Source of the DNA: Clostridiales bacterium
GTDB taxonomy: Bacteria; Bacillota; Clostridia; Peptostreptococcales; Anaerovoracaceae
Reading direction: 5' to 3'
DNA: 6,536 nucleotides
NCBI GenBank assembly: GCA_012735285.1
Contig: JAAYHT010000092.1
Span: 1 to 6,536 of the forward strand
This document shows positions 1 to 5,882 of the stretch, in pieces. The translations under genes and the position numbers were made by a program. The stretch's first letter is position 1. Every line of letters starts with the position of its first letter. The notes beneath the pieces are model-generated. The model saw only the letters and a program-made list of their open reading frames with translations. It had not been told where the DNA came from and ran no database searches.

Positions 1-20
1 AATCCGCTTGAAAAAGCGGA
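1..20 (-). terminator. Possible coaBC terminator cut by the window edge
   Basis: Read leftward, the bases form the stem TCCGCTT / AAGCGGA around a TTTC loop, and the first two bases after the stem are TT. This could be the terminator for the leftward coaBC transcript, about 27 bases after its stop codon, but the tract that would follow lies outside the window. The hairpin nearer to coaBC (38-56) has no T-run on this strand, so it is less likely to end coaBC. Confidence 0.3.
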
Positions 21-37
21 CTTTGTCGACAGTCTGG

Positions 38-61
38 CCGGGGAAGTTATCCCCGGTTTTT
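38..61 (+). terminator. Intrinsic terminator for a rightward gene left of the window
   Basis: A G+C-rich 7-bp stem (CCGGGGA 38-44, TCCCCGG 50-56) with a 5-base loop is followed directly by five T (57-61). This is a classic intrinsic terminator for rightward transcription, so a convergent gene probably ends just before the window. The stem and loop include the coaBC stop codon (complement of 47-49) and its last few codons, so the two transcription units meet tail to tail with almost no spacer. Confidence 0.7.
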
Positions 62-1240
62 CATTATTATATCAAGCACTTTATGCGCCGCCTCATACTT
101 TGTTAGCTTTGGCAGCTGTATTTCTTCATCCTTTGTTATGATAGTTAATACGTTGGTGTCAACGGCAAAGCCTGCACCTGCTGTCTTTAAATTGTTGGCA
201 ACTATCATATCTATTTTTTTATTAATCAATTTCTTTTTAGAGTTCTCTATTAAATTCTCCGTCTCCATAGAAAAGCCGCATAGGAATTGCCCTTCTCTGC
301 GATTTTCCCCGAGATACTTGAGAATATCTGGAGTCCTTTCCAAAGCTATTGACATATCATCATCTGATTTTTTTACCTTTTCACTTGAGGTAACAGCAGG
401 GGTGTAATCAGATACTGCCGCTGCTTTAATGATGATATCCTGTTCTTGACTTATGGAAGTTACAGCGTCAAACATCTCCTTTGTTGAAATGACATTGATT
501 ACTTCAACAAAGCTAGGCTTTTCTAGAGATGTTTCTCCAGATACTAATGTAACTTCTGCACCCCTTTGTGCAGCAGCCCTAGCTATTGAATAGCCCATTT
601 TACCTGAGGATGGATTTGAAATAAATCTTACGGGATCGATATATTCCTTAGTAGGTCCTGCTGAAACAAGCACCTTTAGCCCCTTCATATCTTTCTCAAA
701 TGCTATTTCGTGTAGTATGGCCTCTAGGATTTCTTCTGGCTCTGCCATTCTGCCATCACCTATATCTCCGCATGCCAAAATGCCGCTTCCCGGTGTAACG
801 ATCTTCCATCCTAGCGATTGGAGCTTTTTCAAGTTTTCCTGAGTCACCGGATTATGATACATGTTTGAGTTCATGGCAGGAGCAATCATCTTTGGACAAG
901 TGCATGCCAAAACAGTTGTAGTAAGCATATCATCGGCAATACCGTATGCAAGCTTTGCAATTACATTTGCTGTTGCCGGTGCAATAACTACTATGTCGGC
1001 AAGCTTGGCTAAAGAGACATGCTCTACATTGAATTGAAAATTGCGATCAAATGTATCAACAGGAGCCTTGTTTCCTGATAATGTTTCAAAGGTTATGGGC
1101 GTAACAAAATGCGTAGCATTTTTAGTCATCAGCACATGAAGATCGCAATTTAGTTTTTTTAGTGCTGATGCTAAATATGCTGATTTATATGCCGCTATAC
1201 TTCCTGATACTCCTAATAGTACTGTTTTTCCTTCTAACAT
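47..1240 (-). CDS. coaBC: Bifunctional phosphopantothenoylcysteine decarboxylase / phosphopantothenate-cysteine ligase
   Basis: This bifunctional cytoplasmic enzyme joins cysteine to 4'-phosphopantothenate using CTP (CoaB) and then decarboxylates the product to 4'-phosphopantetheine with FMN (CoaC), steps 2 and 3 of coenzyme A synthesis. The length, 397 residues, is normal for a fused CoaBC. The CoaC domain spans about residues 1-180: the flavin-binding start G-V-S-G-S-I-A-A-Y-K (10-19), the catalytic His74 in V-E-H-V-S, the P-A-M-N-S-N-M motif (Asn124) and Cys157 in L-A-C-G-D-I-G-D-G-R-M. The CoaB domain spans about 186-397: S-A-G-P-T-K-E (193-199), S-N-P-S-S-G-K-M-G (208-216), A-A-A-V-S-D-Y (273-279) and K-V-K-K (288-291), where Lys288 matches the lysine of the CTP site. 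The ATG has AAGGA seven bases upstream (complement of 1248-1252). No defects are visible. coaX lies 1.65 kb away in the opposite direction. Confidence 0.97.
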   Translation of the reverse strand: MLEGKTVLLGVSGSIAAYKSAYLASALKKLNCDLHVLMTKNATHFVTPITFETLSGNKAPVDTFDRNFQFNVEHVSLAKLADIVVIAPATANVIAKLAYGIADDMLTTTVLACTCPKMIAPAMNSNMYHNPVTQENLKKLQSLGWKIVTPGSGILACGDIGDGRMAEPEEILEAILHEIAFEKDMKGLKVLVSAGPTKEYIDPVRFISNPSSGKMGYSIARAAAQRGAEVTLVSGETSLEKPSFVEVINVISTKEMFDAVTSISQEQDIIIKAAAVSDYTPAVTSSEKVKKSDDDMSIALERTPDILKYLGENRREGQFLCGFSMETENLIENSKKKLINKKIDMIVANNLKTAGAGFAVDTNVLTIITKDEEIQLPKLTKYEAAHKVLDIIMKNRG

Positions 1241-1280
1241 TTTTATATCCTTAATTAGTTTCTACATTAGTTATTCCAAT

Positions 1281-1291
1281 TAATTGCCTTA
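1281..1291 (+). repeat. Left copy of 11-bp inverted repeat bracketing the abiE block
   Basis: TAATTGCCTTA here is the exact reverse complement of 2695-2705 (TAAGGCAATTA). The two copies enclose the whole abiE region. This copy sits just downstream of the coaBC -10 box, about where coaBC transcription should start. The match is seen directly. A role as insertion boundary is inference, and a chance match in A+T-rich DNA is possible. Confidence 0.35.
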
Positions 1292-1320
1292 AGTATAACA
1301 AAAATTACTTGGGGCGTAAA
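1292..1320 (-). promoter_or_regulatory. coaBC promoter, housekeeping sigma type
   Basis: On the minus strand a -35 box TTTACG (complement of 1315-1320) and a -10 box TATACT (complement of 1292-1297) are separated by 17 bases. The expected start of transcription is near 1285, giving a leader of about 45 bases before the coaBC ATG. No riboswitch-sized leader is present. Confidence 0.65.
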
Positions 1321-1360
1321 CATAATTATAGTAGATTTGCTTTTTAAAAATGGAACGATT

Positions 1361-1455
1361 TTCTTTACAAACAAAGAATAACGTGCTAGAATTAAAATAT
1401 CTTAATTAAATAATTTTAAATTTAGAACGTTATTTTTTAAATATTAAGAATAACG
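1361..1455 (+). promoter_or_regulatory. Candidate AbiEi operator: repeats over and below the abiE promoter
   Basis: Several short repeats cluster here. TTCTTT (1361-1366) and AAAGAA (1373-1378) form an inverted repeat across the -35 box. AGAATAACG occurs twice in direct orientation, at 1375-1383 (between -35 and -10) and at 1447-1455. The second copy also pairs with an inverted copy at 1428-1437, giving 10-base arms with one mismatch around an 8-base spacer. AbiEi antitoxins are known to bind inverted repeats in their own promoter through a winged-helix domain and to repress the operon. The repeats are seen; their use as operators is inferred. Confidence 0.5.
1364..1392 (+). promoter_or_regulatory. 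abiE operon promoter with extended -10
   Basis: The -35 box TTTACA (1364-1369) and the -10 box TAGAAT (1387-1392) are spaced by 17 bases, with TG at 1384-1385 placing an extended -10 motif (TGCTAGAAT). Transcription would start near 1399, leaving a leader of about 84 bases that contains the 1428-1455 inverted repeat. This is among the strongest promoter matches in the window. Confidence 0.75.
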
Positions 1456-1482
1456 AGGTTAAATTAAAAAGGAGTGAGATAG

Positions 1483-2244
1483 GTGGATATATATATTGAA
1501 ATGTCCAAGTATCCTGTTTTCTCAATTGAAGATGTAAACAAGCATACAAAGAATCAGAAAACTGCTTATTCACAAATAAACTATTTGATGAAAAAGGGTC
1601 TGATAAAAAAAGTACGAAAAAATATATACTCGGTTGTTAATCCGGCAACAGGGCAGATTATTGCAAATCGCTATCAGATTGCTTGCGCTATAACTAACAC
1701 CGCGTATCTTTCACATTACAGTGCTTTTGAATTTTATGGACTTACAAATCAAGTTTTTTATGAAGTATATGTTTCTTCAGAAACAAAGTTTAACAACTTT
1801 GAATATGATAAAGTGACTTATAAATACGTAGCTTCAAGAATGAAAGAAGGGGTTGTAAATGCAAAAAACACTACAGGAGTTAGAATCACAGATTTAGAAA
1901 GGACAGTAATAGATAGTATCCATGACTTCAATAAAATTGGTGGATTTGAAGAATTACTCAATTGCTTAGATAGTGTTCACTACTTAGATGATTCAAAGTT
2001 AATAAAGTATCTTAATATATATAATACTCAGGGGCTTTATCAAAAAGTAGGATTTCTTTTGAATAATTATCGTAAAGAAATGCAACTCTCAAAAGAGTTT
2101 ATTGCGTATTGTAAAAGTAAAATAGGAAAAAGTACACGGTATCTTGTAAATGAACAGAAAGGGACAAGCTCATATAATAGTGAGTGGAGACTCATGGTGC
2201 CTAAAAGCTTATTGGAGATAAGGGGAGGGGACTTAATTGTATAA
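1483..2244 (+). CDS. abiEi: AbiEi-type antitoxin and autorepressor of a type IV toxin-antitoxin system
   Basis: The 253-residue product has the layout of AbiEi antitoxins. A winged helix-turn-helix fills about residues 10-52 (V-F-S-I-E-D-V through G-L-I-K-K-V-R-K-N-I-Y). The family block A-Y-L-S-H-Y-S-A-F-E-F-Y-G-L follows at 74-87. A second block, T-D-L-E-R-T-V-I-D at 136-144, leads into G-G-F-E-E-L-L-N-C-L-D (153-163). The end, Y-N-S-E-W-R-L-M-V-P (231-240), looks complete. In this family the N-terminal domain represses the operon and the C-terminal domain counters the AbiEii toxin, apparently without a stable complex. GTG at 1483 is chosen because AGGAG (1470-1474) lies eight bases upstream; the first ATG at 1501 would be too far. 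The gene appears intact although its toxin partner is broken, so it is probably an orphan antitoxin. The stretch around 1741-1800 is markedly A+T-rich. Confidence 0.9.
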   Translation: MDIYIEMSKYPVFSIEDVNKHTKNQKTAYSQINYLMKKGLIKKVRKNIYSVVNPATGQIIANRYQIACAITNTAYLSHYSAFEFYGLTNQVFYEVYVSSETKFNNFEYDKVTYKYVASRMKEGVVNAKNTTGVRITDLERTVIDSIHDFNKIGGFEELLNCLDSVHYLDDSKLIKYLNIYNTQGLYQKVGFLLNNYRKEMQLSKEFIAYCKSKIGKSTRYLVNEQKGTSSYNSEWRLMVPKSLLEIRGGDLIV

Positions 2245-2675
2245 TTACGATATTATTTATTTGGAGAAAAAGGCTGAAGAGCTAGGGTTTATAAGAGATA
2301 CATTGGAAAAGGTAACAAGATTAGCAGATATTTTGGAATATTTCAATACAAGTCCAATCCTTAAAGATAGCCTTGCACTAAAAGGTGGTACAGCCATTAA
2401 TCTTACAATCTTTAACTTACCAAGACTTTCTGTTGATATTGATATGGACTATCAAATATAAGGTAAAGGCTTTGGGGAGCTGTTAGAGACCTATATGATA
2501 CAAGAAATATGATTAGGTTTGGAATCTTTGATGTATCAGAAAAGGAAATACTAAAGAAATGTGTTATTTTTTATGCTGCTATTTCAGCTAAGAATATTAA
2601 TTAGAACTTTGATACTAGTACAATCCAATGGCACTATGGAAAACTAGAAAAATACCTGATCCGGACAAGAAATAA
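2237..2675 (+). pseudogene. abiEii: Decayed AbiEii-type nucleotidyltransferase toxin gene
   Basis: AbiEii toxins are GTP-binding nucleotidyltransferase-fold proteins of roughly 300 residues. A TTG start at 2237 overlaps abiEi by eight bases and follows a purine-rich ribosome site (AGGGGAGGGG, 2221-2230). The opening frame holds the family N-terminus: the L-K-G-G-T-A-I-N-L motif (residues 48-56) and the metal-binding pair D-I-D (67-69). It stops at TAA 2459-2461 after 74 codons. Later family pieces lie in other frames. K-V-K-A-L-G is at 2463 or nearby (third frame); A-V-R-D-L-Y-D running to I-F-Y-A-A-I-S-A-K-N-I-N is at 2479-2601 (first frame), with TAG at 2602-2604 and then N-F-D-T-S-T-I. The C-terminal tail N-P-M-A-L-W-K-T-R-K is in the third frame at 2622-2651, ending at TAA 2673-2675. 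At least two internal deletions, frame changes and one nonsense codon are needed. Motifs between D-I-D and R-D-L-Y-D are absent, so no active toxin is expected; a 74-residue fragment could still be made. Confidence 0.88.
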
Positions 2676-2822
2676 TGAATTAATTATAGTATCATAAGGC
2701 AATTATGGAGGAGCTTTTTCTTTTATCTTATCCTCTTGCTTGAACAGTATTAATATACAAGATTATCTTTCGTTTTTTCACCAAAAACTTTATAATAATT
2801 CCACTATGATGGTTAAAGTGTA
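2676..2822. other. A+T-rich spacer after the abiEii remnant
   Basis: I see no coding potential on either strand, no RNA gene and no convincing hairpin terminator for the abiE transcript. The only notable item is the 11-base inverted repeat copy at 2695-2705. A T-rich stretch around 2715-2729 lacks a stem in front of it. Confidence 0.5.
2695..2705 (-). repeat. Right copy of 11-bp inverted repeat bracketing the abiE block
   Basis: TAAGGCAATTA is the exact reverse complement of 1281-1291. It lies 20 bases after the last stop of the abiEii remnant. Allowing a 2-base gap, similarity runs a little further (TGGA follows in both copies). The pair could mark the ends of the block that brought in abiE, or be chance. 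Confidence 0.35.
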
Positions 2823-2851
2823 TTGAATTTGTGAATATTATTAATTATAAT
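2823..2851 (+). promoter_or_regulatory. coaX promoter
   Basis: The -35 box TTGAAT (2823-2828) and a perfect -10 box TATAAT (2846-2851) are separated by 17 bases. Transcription should start near 2858, about 34 bases before the coaX ATG, so there is no room for a structured regulatory leader. coaX is therefore expressed independently of the abiE remnant upstream. Confidence 0.75.
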
Positions 2852-2891
2852 AGATTGAAAACTTTTTATTCTATACACAGGAGAAGGAACA

Positions 2892-3665
2892 ATGATATTT
2901 GCATTAGATATAGGTAATACAAATATAGTAATAGGCTGCATTGAGGGAGACGACATACACTTTACAACTAGGTTCAGCACTGATCGTAATAAAACTGAAG
3001 ATGAATATGCGCTGAAATTAAAGTCATTATTTGATTTTTATCAAATAGATCCTAAAGAAATAGAAGGAGCAATAATATCTTCAGTTGTACCTCAGCTAAC
3101 AAGAATATTGAGCTTGTCAATAAAGAAAATTAGTGGCAAGACACCACAGATTGTCTGTTATGATATGAATCTTGGAGGTCTAAAAATAGGTGTGGACTAT
3201 CCTGAACAATTGGGAAAAGACCTTATCACAAATGCAGTAGCCGCTATTAAGGAGTATCCAAAACCAATAATTATTTTTGATATGGGAACTGCTACAACCC
3301 TATCGGTTATAGATAAAGACGAGAATTACCTTGGGGGCATGATCATACCAGGTCTTCAGACATCAATGGATGCCTTATCAGCACGTACAGCTCAGCTTCC
3401 TAAGGTAAGTTTGGAAGCTCCGGAAAATGTTATAGGTAAAAACACAATAGACTGCATGAAGGCTGGAGCCATATTTGGAACTGCTTCAATGCTGGACGGG
3501 CTAATAGATAGAGTAAACGAGGAACTTGGAGAAGAGGCTACAGTAATAGCTACAGGTGGGCTGTCTAAAGAGATAGTAAAACATTGTAAGCGTAAAATAG
3601 TTTCAGATCCCAATTTGATGTTGAAGGGTTTAAAATTAATTTATGATATGAATAAAGATAGCTAA
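2892..3665 (+). CDS. coaX: Type III pantothenate kinase
   Basis: CoaX phosphorylates pantothenate with ATP to 4'-phosphopantothenate, the first step of coenzyme A synthesis, in the cytoplasm. Known type III kinases need a monovalent cation and are not feedback-inhibited by CoA. The 257 residues match the family length and carry its ASKHA-fold motifs in order: the phosphate-binding D-I-G-N-T-N (6-11), S-S-V-V-P (63-67), Y-P-E-Q-L-G-K-D-L (103-111) for pantothenate binding with Asp110, F-D-M-G-T-A-T-T (129-136) with catalytic-site Asp130, G-G-M-I-I-P-G (148-154), K-A-G-A-I-F-G (190-196) and T-G-G (221-223). The ATG follows AGGAG (2879-2883) with an 8-base gap. The product feeds CoaBC, encoded 1.65 kb away on the other strand. 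The gene is flanked by its own promoter and terminator and looks intact. Confidence 0.96.
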   Translation: MIFALDIGNTNIVIGCIEGDDIHFTTRFSTDRNKTEDEYALKLKSLFDFYQIDPKEIEGAIISSVVPQLTRILSLSIKKISGKTPQIVCYDMNLGGLKIGVDYPEQLGKDLITNAVAAIKEYPKPIIIFDMGTATTLSVIDKDENYLGGMIIPGLQTSMDALSARTAQLPKVSLEAPENVIGKNTIDCMKAGAIFGTASMLDGLIDRVNEELGEEATVIATGGLSKEIVKHCKRKIVSDPNLMLKGLKLIYDMNKDS

Positions 3666-3690
3666 AAAGAACTAAATAATCCTTTACATA

Positions 3691-3715
3691 AAAGACACAT
3701 GCAAATGTGTTTTTT
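3691..3715 (+). terminator. coaX intrinsic terminator
   Basis: The stem ACACAT (3695-3700) / ATGTGT (3705-3710) closes a GCAA tetraloop of the stable GNRA type and runs straight into a T-tract (3711-3715). The A-run at 3691-3693 can extend the stem by pairing with the T-tract. It lies about 30 bases after the coaX stop and separates coaX from the next gene. Confidence 0.8.
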
Positions 3716-3745
3716 ATATTCCCTCGACAAATTTCGATGATAAGT

Positions 3746-3775
3746 TTGGATGAGCCTTTATATACTTTTAGTATA
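3746..3775 (+). promoter_or_regulatory. Probable promoter/operator region of the amidohydrolase gene
   Basis: A perfect inverted repeat, TATACT (3761-3766), TTT, AGTATA (3770-3775), sits about 35 bases before the start codon. A weak promoter can be drawn as TTGGAT (3746-3751), 17 bases, TAGTAT (3769-3774), which would put the repeat over the -10 region, where a repressor could act. No strong consensus promoter is present, so a regulated or alternative-sigma promoter is also possible. Both assignments are tentative. Confidence 0.35.
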
Positions 3776-3808
3776 GGATAATGCAGTAAAATTAAAGGAG
3801 GTTTAAAG

Positions 3809-5800
3809 ATGAGGAAGAAATACAAACCCATACTATGTTGGGTAATAGTAATTGTATTTTTGCTCGGTCTTAGCCCTATCTCTTTTGCTGAAACAAAAGA
3901 GGCAGATTCCGTGTACTTCAACGGAAATATCTATACTGTAGATGAAGATTTCTCAATCGCAAAAGCTATTGCTATTAAGGACGGCAAATTTGTTTATGTG
4001 GGCGATAATGAGAAAGCAGTAGAGTACATAGGCAAAAATACTGAAGTTATTGACCTCAAAGGTGCAACAGTTCTTCCGGGATTAATTGATTCCCACCTGC
4101 ATTATCCGGGCGTAGGTGCTCTCATGCAGCAGATCGATGCTTTCTGGCTTCCAAAAGATGATATCTTAGGACTTGTAGCAGAAGCCGCAAAAAGAGCCCA
4201 GCCTGGTGAATGGATAATTGGGCGCGGCTGGAATCAAGCGGTTTGGGATCCTGCAATCTTTCCTTCCAAGAAAGATTTAGATGCTGTAGCTCCGAATAAT
4301 CCGGTAGTTTTGACTAGAGTTTGTGGTCATGCTACCTGGGCTAATTCGCTGGCTATGGAAATTGGAGGAATTGATGCAGATGGAGTTACTCCAAACCCAG
4401 TTGGAGGCGAAATAATTCGTAAGACAGAACAGGATGAAGCCCAAGGGTACTATCCCGGAATAAAGGTTGGAGAAGCCATAGGTGTATTTACAGACACCGC
4501 TTCAGGGCTTATAACTCAGCATAGGCCTTCACCAACAGAGAATCAATTGGTAGATCAATTGAGACTGGCACAGGATCATCTACTTTCCTTAGGTATTACC
4601 AGTGTGCGTGATGCAGGTTCAGACATGGACACCTTCAAGCGTTTACGCAATCTTTATGAAGATGGAGAACTCAAGATCAGAATATACATGATGGCATCTT
4701 CTGATTCAGCTGAAGGGTTCTACAAAATGCCAGAAAGCGAACGCACAGGATTGTTCGGAGACCGTCTGAATGTACGCTCAATAAAACTCATGGCTGATGG
4801 TTCCCTGGGAGCTCGTAGTGCATGGATGCTTGAATCATACGCAGACAGGGAGGGGCATATAGGAGATCCCAGATACACAGATGAAGAGTTCTATAACTAT
4901 GTTAAAGCTGCTGCCCAGGCTGGATTCCAAGTCAATACCCATGCCATCGGTGATGCAGCTAACCGTCAGGTCTTGGATGGTTATGAAAAAGTAATTAAAG
5001 AGTTTGGTCTAAAAGATCATCGCTATGCAATTGAGCACTCGCAAATAGTAGCATTAGAAGATATACCACGCTTTGCAGAACTAGGAGTACTTCCTTCAAT
5101 GCAATTCGTCCATGCCACATCTGACCTCAACATGGCTGAAGATAGAGTTGGACCTGATAGGATTAAAGGCGGTTATGCATGGAGGAAGTTTATTGACTCA
5201 GGTTCTATCATACCTAACGGAACTGATGCTGCAGTTGAGCTTGCAAATCCATTCCATGGACTGTATGCTGGTGTAACTAGAATGACAAGGGATGGTTTCC
5301 CCAAGGGTGGATGGTATACTGAAGAATGCCTAACTAAAGAAGAAGTACTACGTGCATACACTATTTGGGGAGCATATGCTCAGTTCGAAGAAGATAGTAT
5401 TGGGTCAATCGAGCCAGGTAAATATGCTGACTTTGTGGTAATAGATAGGGATTATATGACATGTCCTGTAAATGAGCTAAAGGATATTCAGGCTCTTAAG
5501 ACAATTATAGCTGGAGAAGTTGTTTATGAAAGAGATTCAACTGTTCCAACTATAATTTGGAGAGGCTTACCTGTAGTATTTGCTACTGATCCTGTGAACA
5601 TTGAAGGATACATCTATGTACCTGCTCAAAGAATGATCGAAGCAATAGGAGCAGAAGGTTTTACATATGATGTAGATAAAGACCCCGTCGTAAAGATTAA
5701 AGGTGAAGACTATATCAAGGTAAGATATCTGTGTGAATCCTTAGGATACAGTGTATCCTGGAGCAGAGGCAGCAACTCAGTATCTATAGCTGAGTGGTAG
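3809..5800 (+). CDS. Exported amidohydrolase (YtcJ/AepA-like family) with C-terminal stalk domain
   Basis: The 663-residue product is a metal-dependent amidohydrolase of the amidohydrolase_3 / YtcJ type; the substrate cannot be told. Residues 1-27 are a signal peptide: a basic start (R-K-K-Y-K), a hydrophobic core (about 8-21) and likely cleavage after S-F-A. The TIM-barrel metal site is complete by motif: H-L-H at 96-98, Lys326 in I-K-L-M-A-D-G (likely the carboxylated bridging lysine), His378 in T-H-A-I-G-D, His410 in I-E-H-S-Q and Asp473 in G-T-D-A. The beta-sandwich closes with G-S-I-E-P-G-K-Y-A-D-F-V-V (532-544). After about residue 590 comes a copper-amine-oxidase-N-terminal-like domain: Y-V-P-A-Q-R-M-I-E-A-I-G-A (603-615) and Y-I-K-V-R-Y-L-C-E-S-L-G-Y (635-647). 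That domain is common on clostridial surface proteins and does not imply oxidase activity. The enzyme is probably secreted or wall-associated. A near-ideal AAAGGAGG (3794-3801) sits seven bases before the ATG. It appears to be a single-gene unit. Confidence 0.9.
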   Translation: MRKKYKPILCWVIVIVFLLGLSPISFAETKEADSVYFNGNIYTVDEDFSIAKAIAIKDGKFVYVGDNEKAVEYIGKNTEVIDLKGATVLPGLIDSHLHYPGVGALMQQIDAFWLPKDDILGLVAEAAKRAQPGEWIIGRGWNQAVWDPAIFPSKKDLDAVAPNNPVVLTRVCGHATWANSLAMEIGGIDADGVTPNPVGGEIIRKTEQDEAQGYYPGIKVGEAIGVFTDTASGLITQHRPSPTENQLVDQLRLAQDHLLSLGITSVRDAGSDMDTFKRLRNLYEDGELKIRIYMMASSDSAEGFYKMPESERTGLFGDRLNVRSIKLMADGSLGARSAWMLESYADREGHIGDPRYTDEEFYNYVKAAAQAGFQVNTHAIGDAANRQVLDGYEKVIKEFGLKDHRYAIEHSQIVALEDIPRFAELGVLPSMQFVHATSDLNMAEDRVGPDRIKGGYAWRKFIDSGSIIPNGTDAAVELANPFHGLYAGVTRMTRDGFPKGGWYTEECLTKEEVLRAYTIWGAYAQFEEDSIGSIEPGKYADFVVIDRDYMTCPVNELKDIQALKTIIAGEVVYERDSTVPTIIWRGLPVVFATDPVNIEGYIYVPAQRMIEAIGAEGFTYDVDKDPVVKIKGEDYIKVRYLCESLGYSVSWSRGSNSVSIAEW

Positions 5801-5829
5801 AAAAGGGGGAGCATCCGCTCCCCTTTTTT
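5801..5829 (+). terminator. Amidohydrolase gene terminator
   Basis: Immediately after the stop codon, GGGGAGC (5806-5812) and GCTCCCC (5817-5823) form a strong stem with a 4-base loop ATCC, followed by six T (5824-5829). The upstream A-run (5801-5804) can pair with the T-tract and lengthen the stem, so the structure may also act leftward. It insulates the MATE gene from the amidohydrolase transcript. Confidence 0.9.
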
Positions 5830-5830
5830 A

Positions 5831-5859
5831 TGGACATAATGTTATCTATGAGTTATAAT
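5831..5859 (+). promoter_or_regulatory. MATE gene promoter
   Basis: The -35 box TGGACA (5831-5836, five of six consensus) and a perfect -10 box TATAAT (5854-5859) have a 17-base spacer. Transcription should start near 5866, producing a leader of about 77 bases that contains the hairpin at 5883-5904. Confidence 0.75.
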
Positions 5860-5882
5860 GTTATCGCTGTTTATCAATATAT

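Larger units (their letters stand above)
1..61. repeat. Compact structured intergenic element, possibly a dispersed repeat
   Basis: Three structures are packed end to end. A 7-bp hairpin lies at 3-20 (TCCGCTT, loop GAAA, AAGCGGA). An imperfect palindrome lies at 19-34 (GAC, TT bulge, TGTCGACA, GTC). A second hairpin with a T-tract lies at 38-61. Read on the + strand from base 1 the element is open and encodes K-A-D-F-V-D-S-L at 13-36. I recall this peptide, unverified, as a recurring artefact of small intergenic repeats in Firmicutes. The structures are seen directly; repeat status is inference, because only one copy is in the window. Confidence 0.4.

Noticed and set aside
1..141. Open + strand frame from base 1 that could be the 3' end of an upstream gene
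   Set aside because: It runs through a strong terminator hairpin and about 90 bases into the end of coaBC on the opposite strand; its first residues look like translation of a structured element.
138..407. 89-codon open frame on the + strand
   Set aside because: It lies wholly inside coaBC on the other strand, and CoaBC is certain from its motifs; no ribosome site or family resemblance is seen.
2740..2768. Second promoter upstream of coaX (TTGAAC, 17 bases, TTATCT)
   Set aside because: The -10 box is poor and a much better promoter lies at 2823-2851.
2676..2891. Riboswitch or structured leader before coaX
   Set aside because: The best promoter leaves only about 34 leader bases, and no conserved RNA fold is recognisable in the spacer.
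3724..3731. Spo0A-box-like sequence (TTTGTCGA on the minus strand)
   Set aside because: It differs from the TGTCGAA core at the last base; the same 8-mer occurs in the left-edge palindrome (22-29), so on its own it is not enough to claim Spo0A control.
3565..3921. 118-codon leftward open frame across the coaX-amidohydrolase gap
   Set aside because: It overlaps the ends of two well-supported genes and the coaX terminator, and its sequence resembles antisense of a signal peptide and spacer rather than a protein family.
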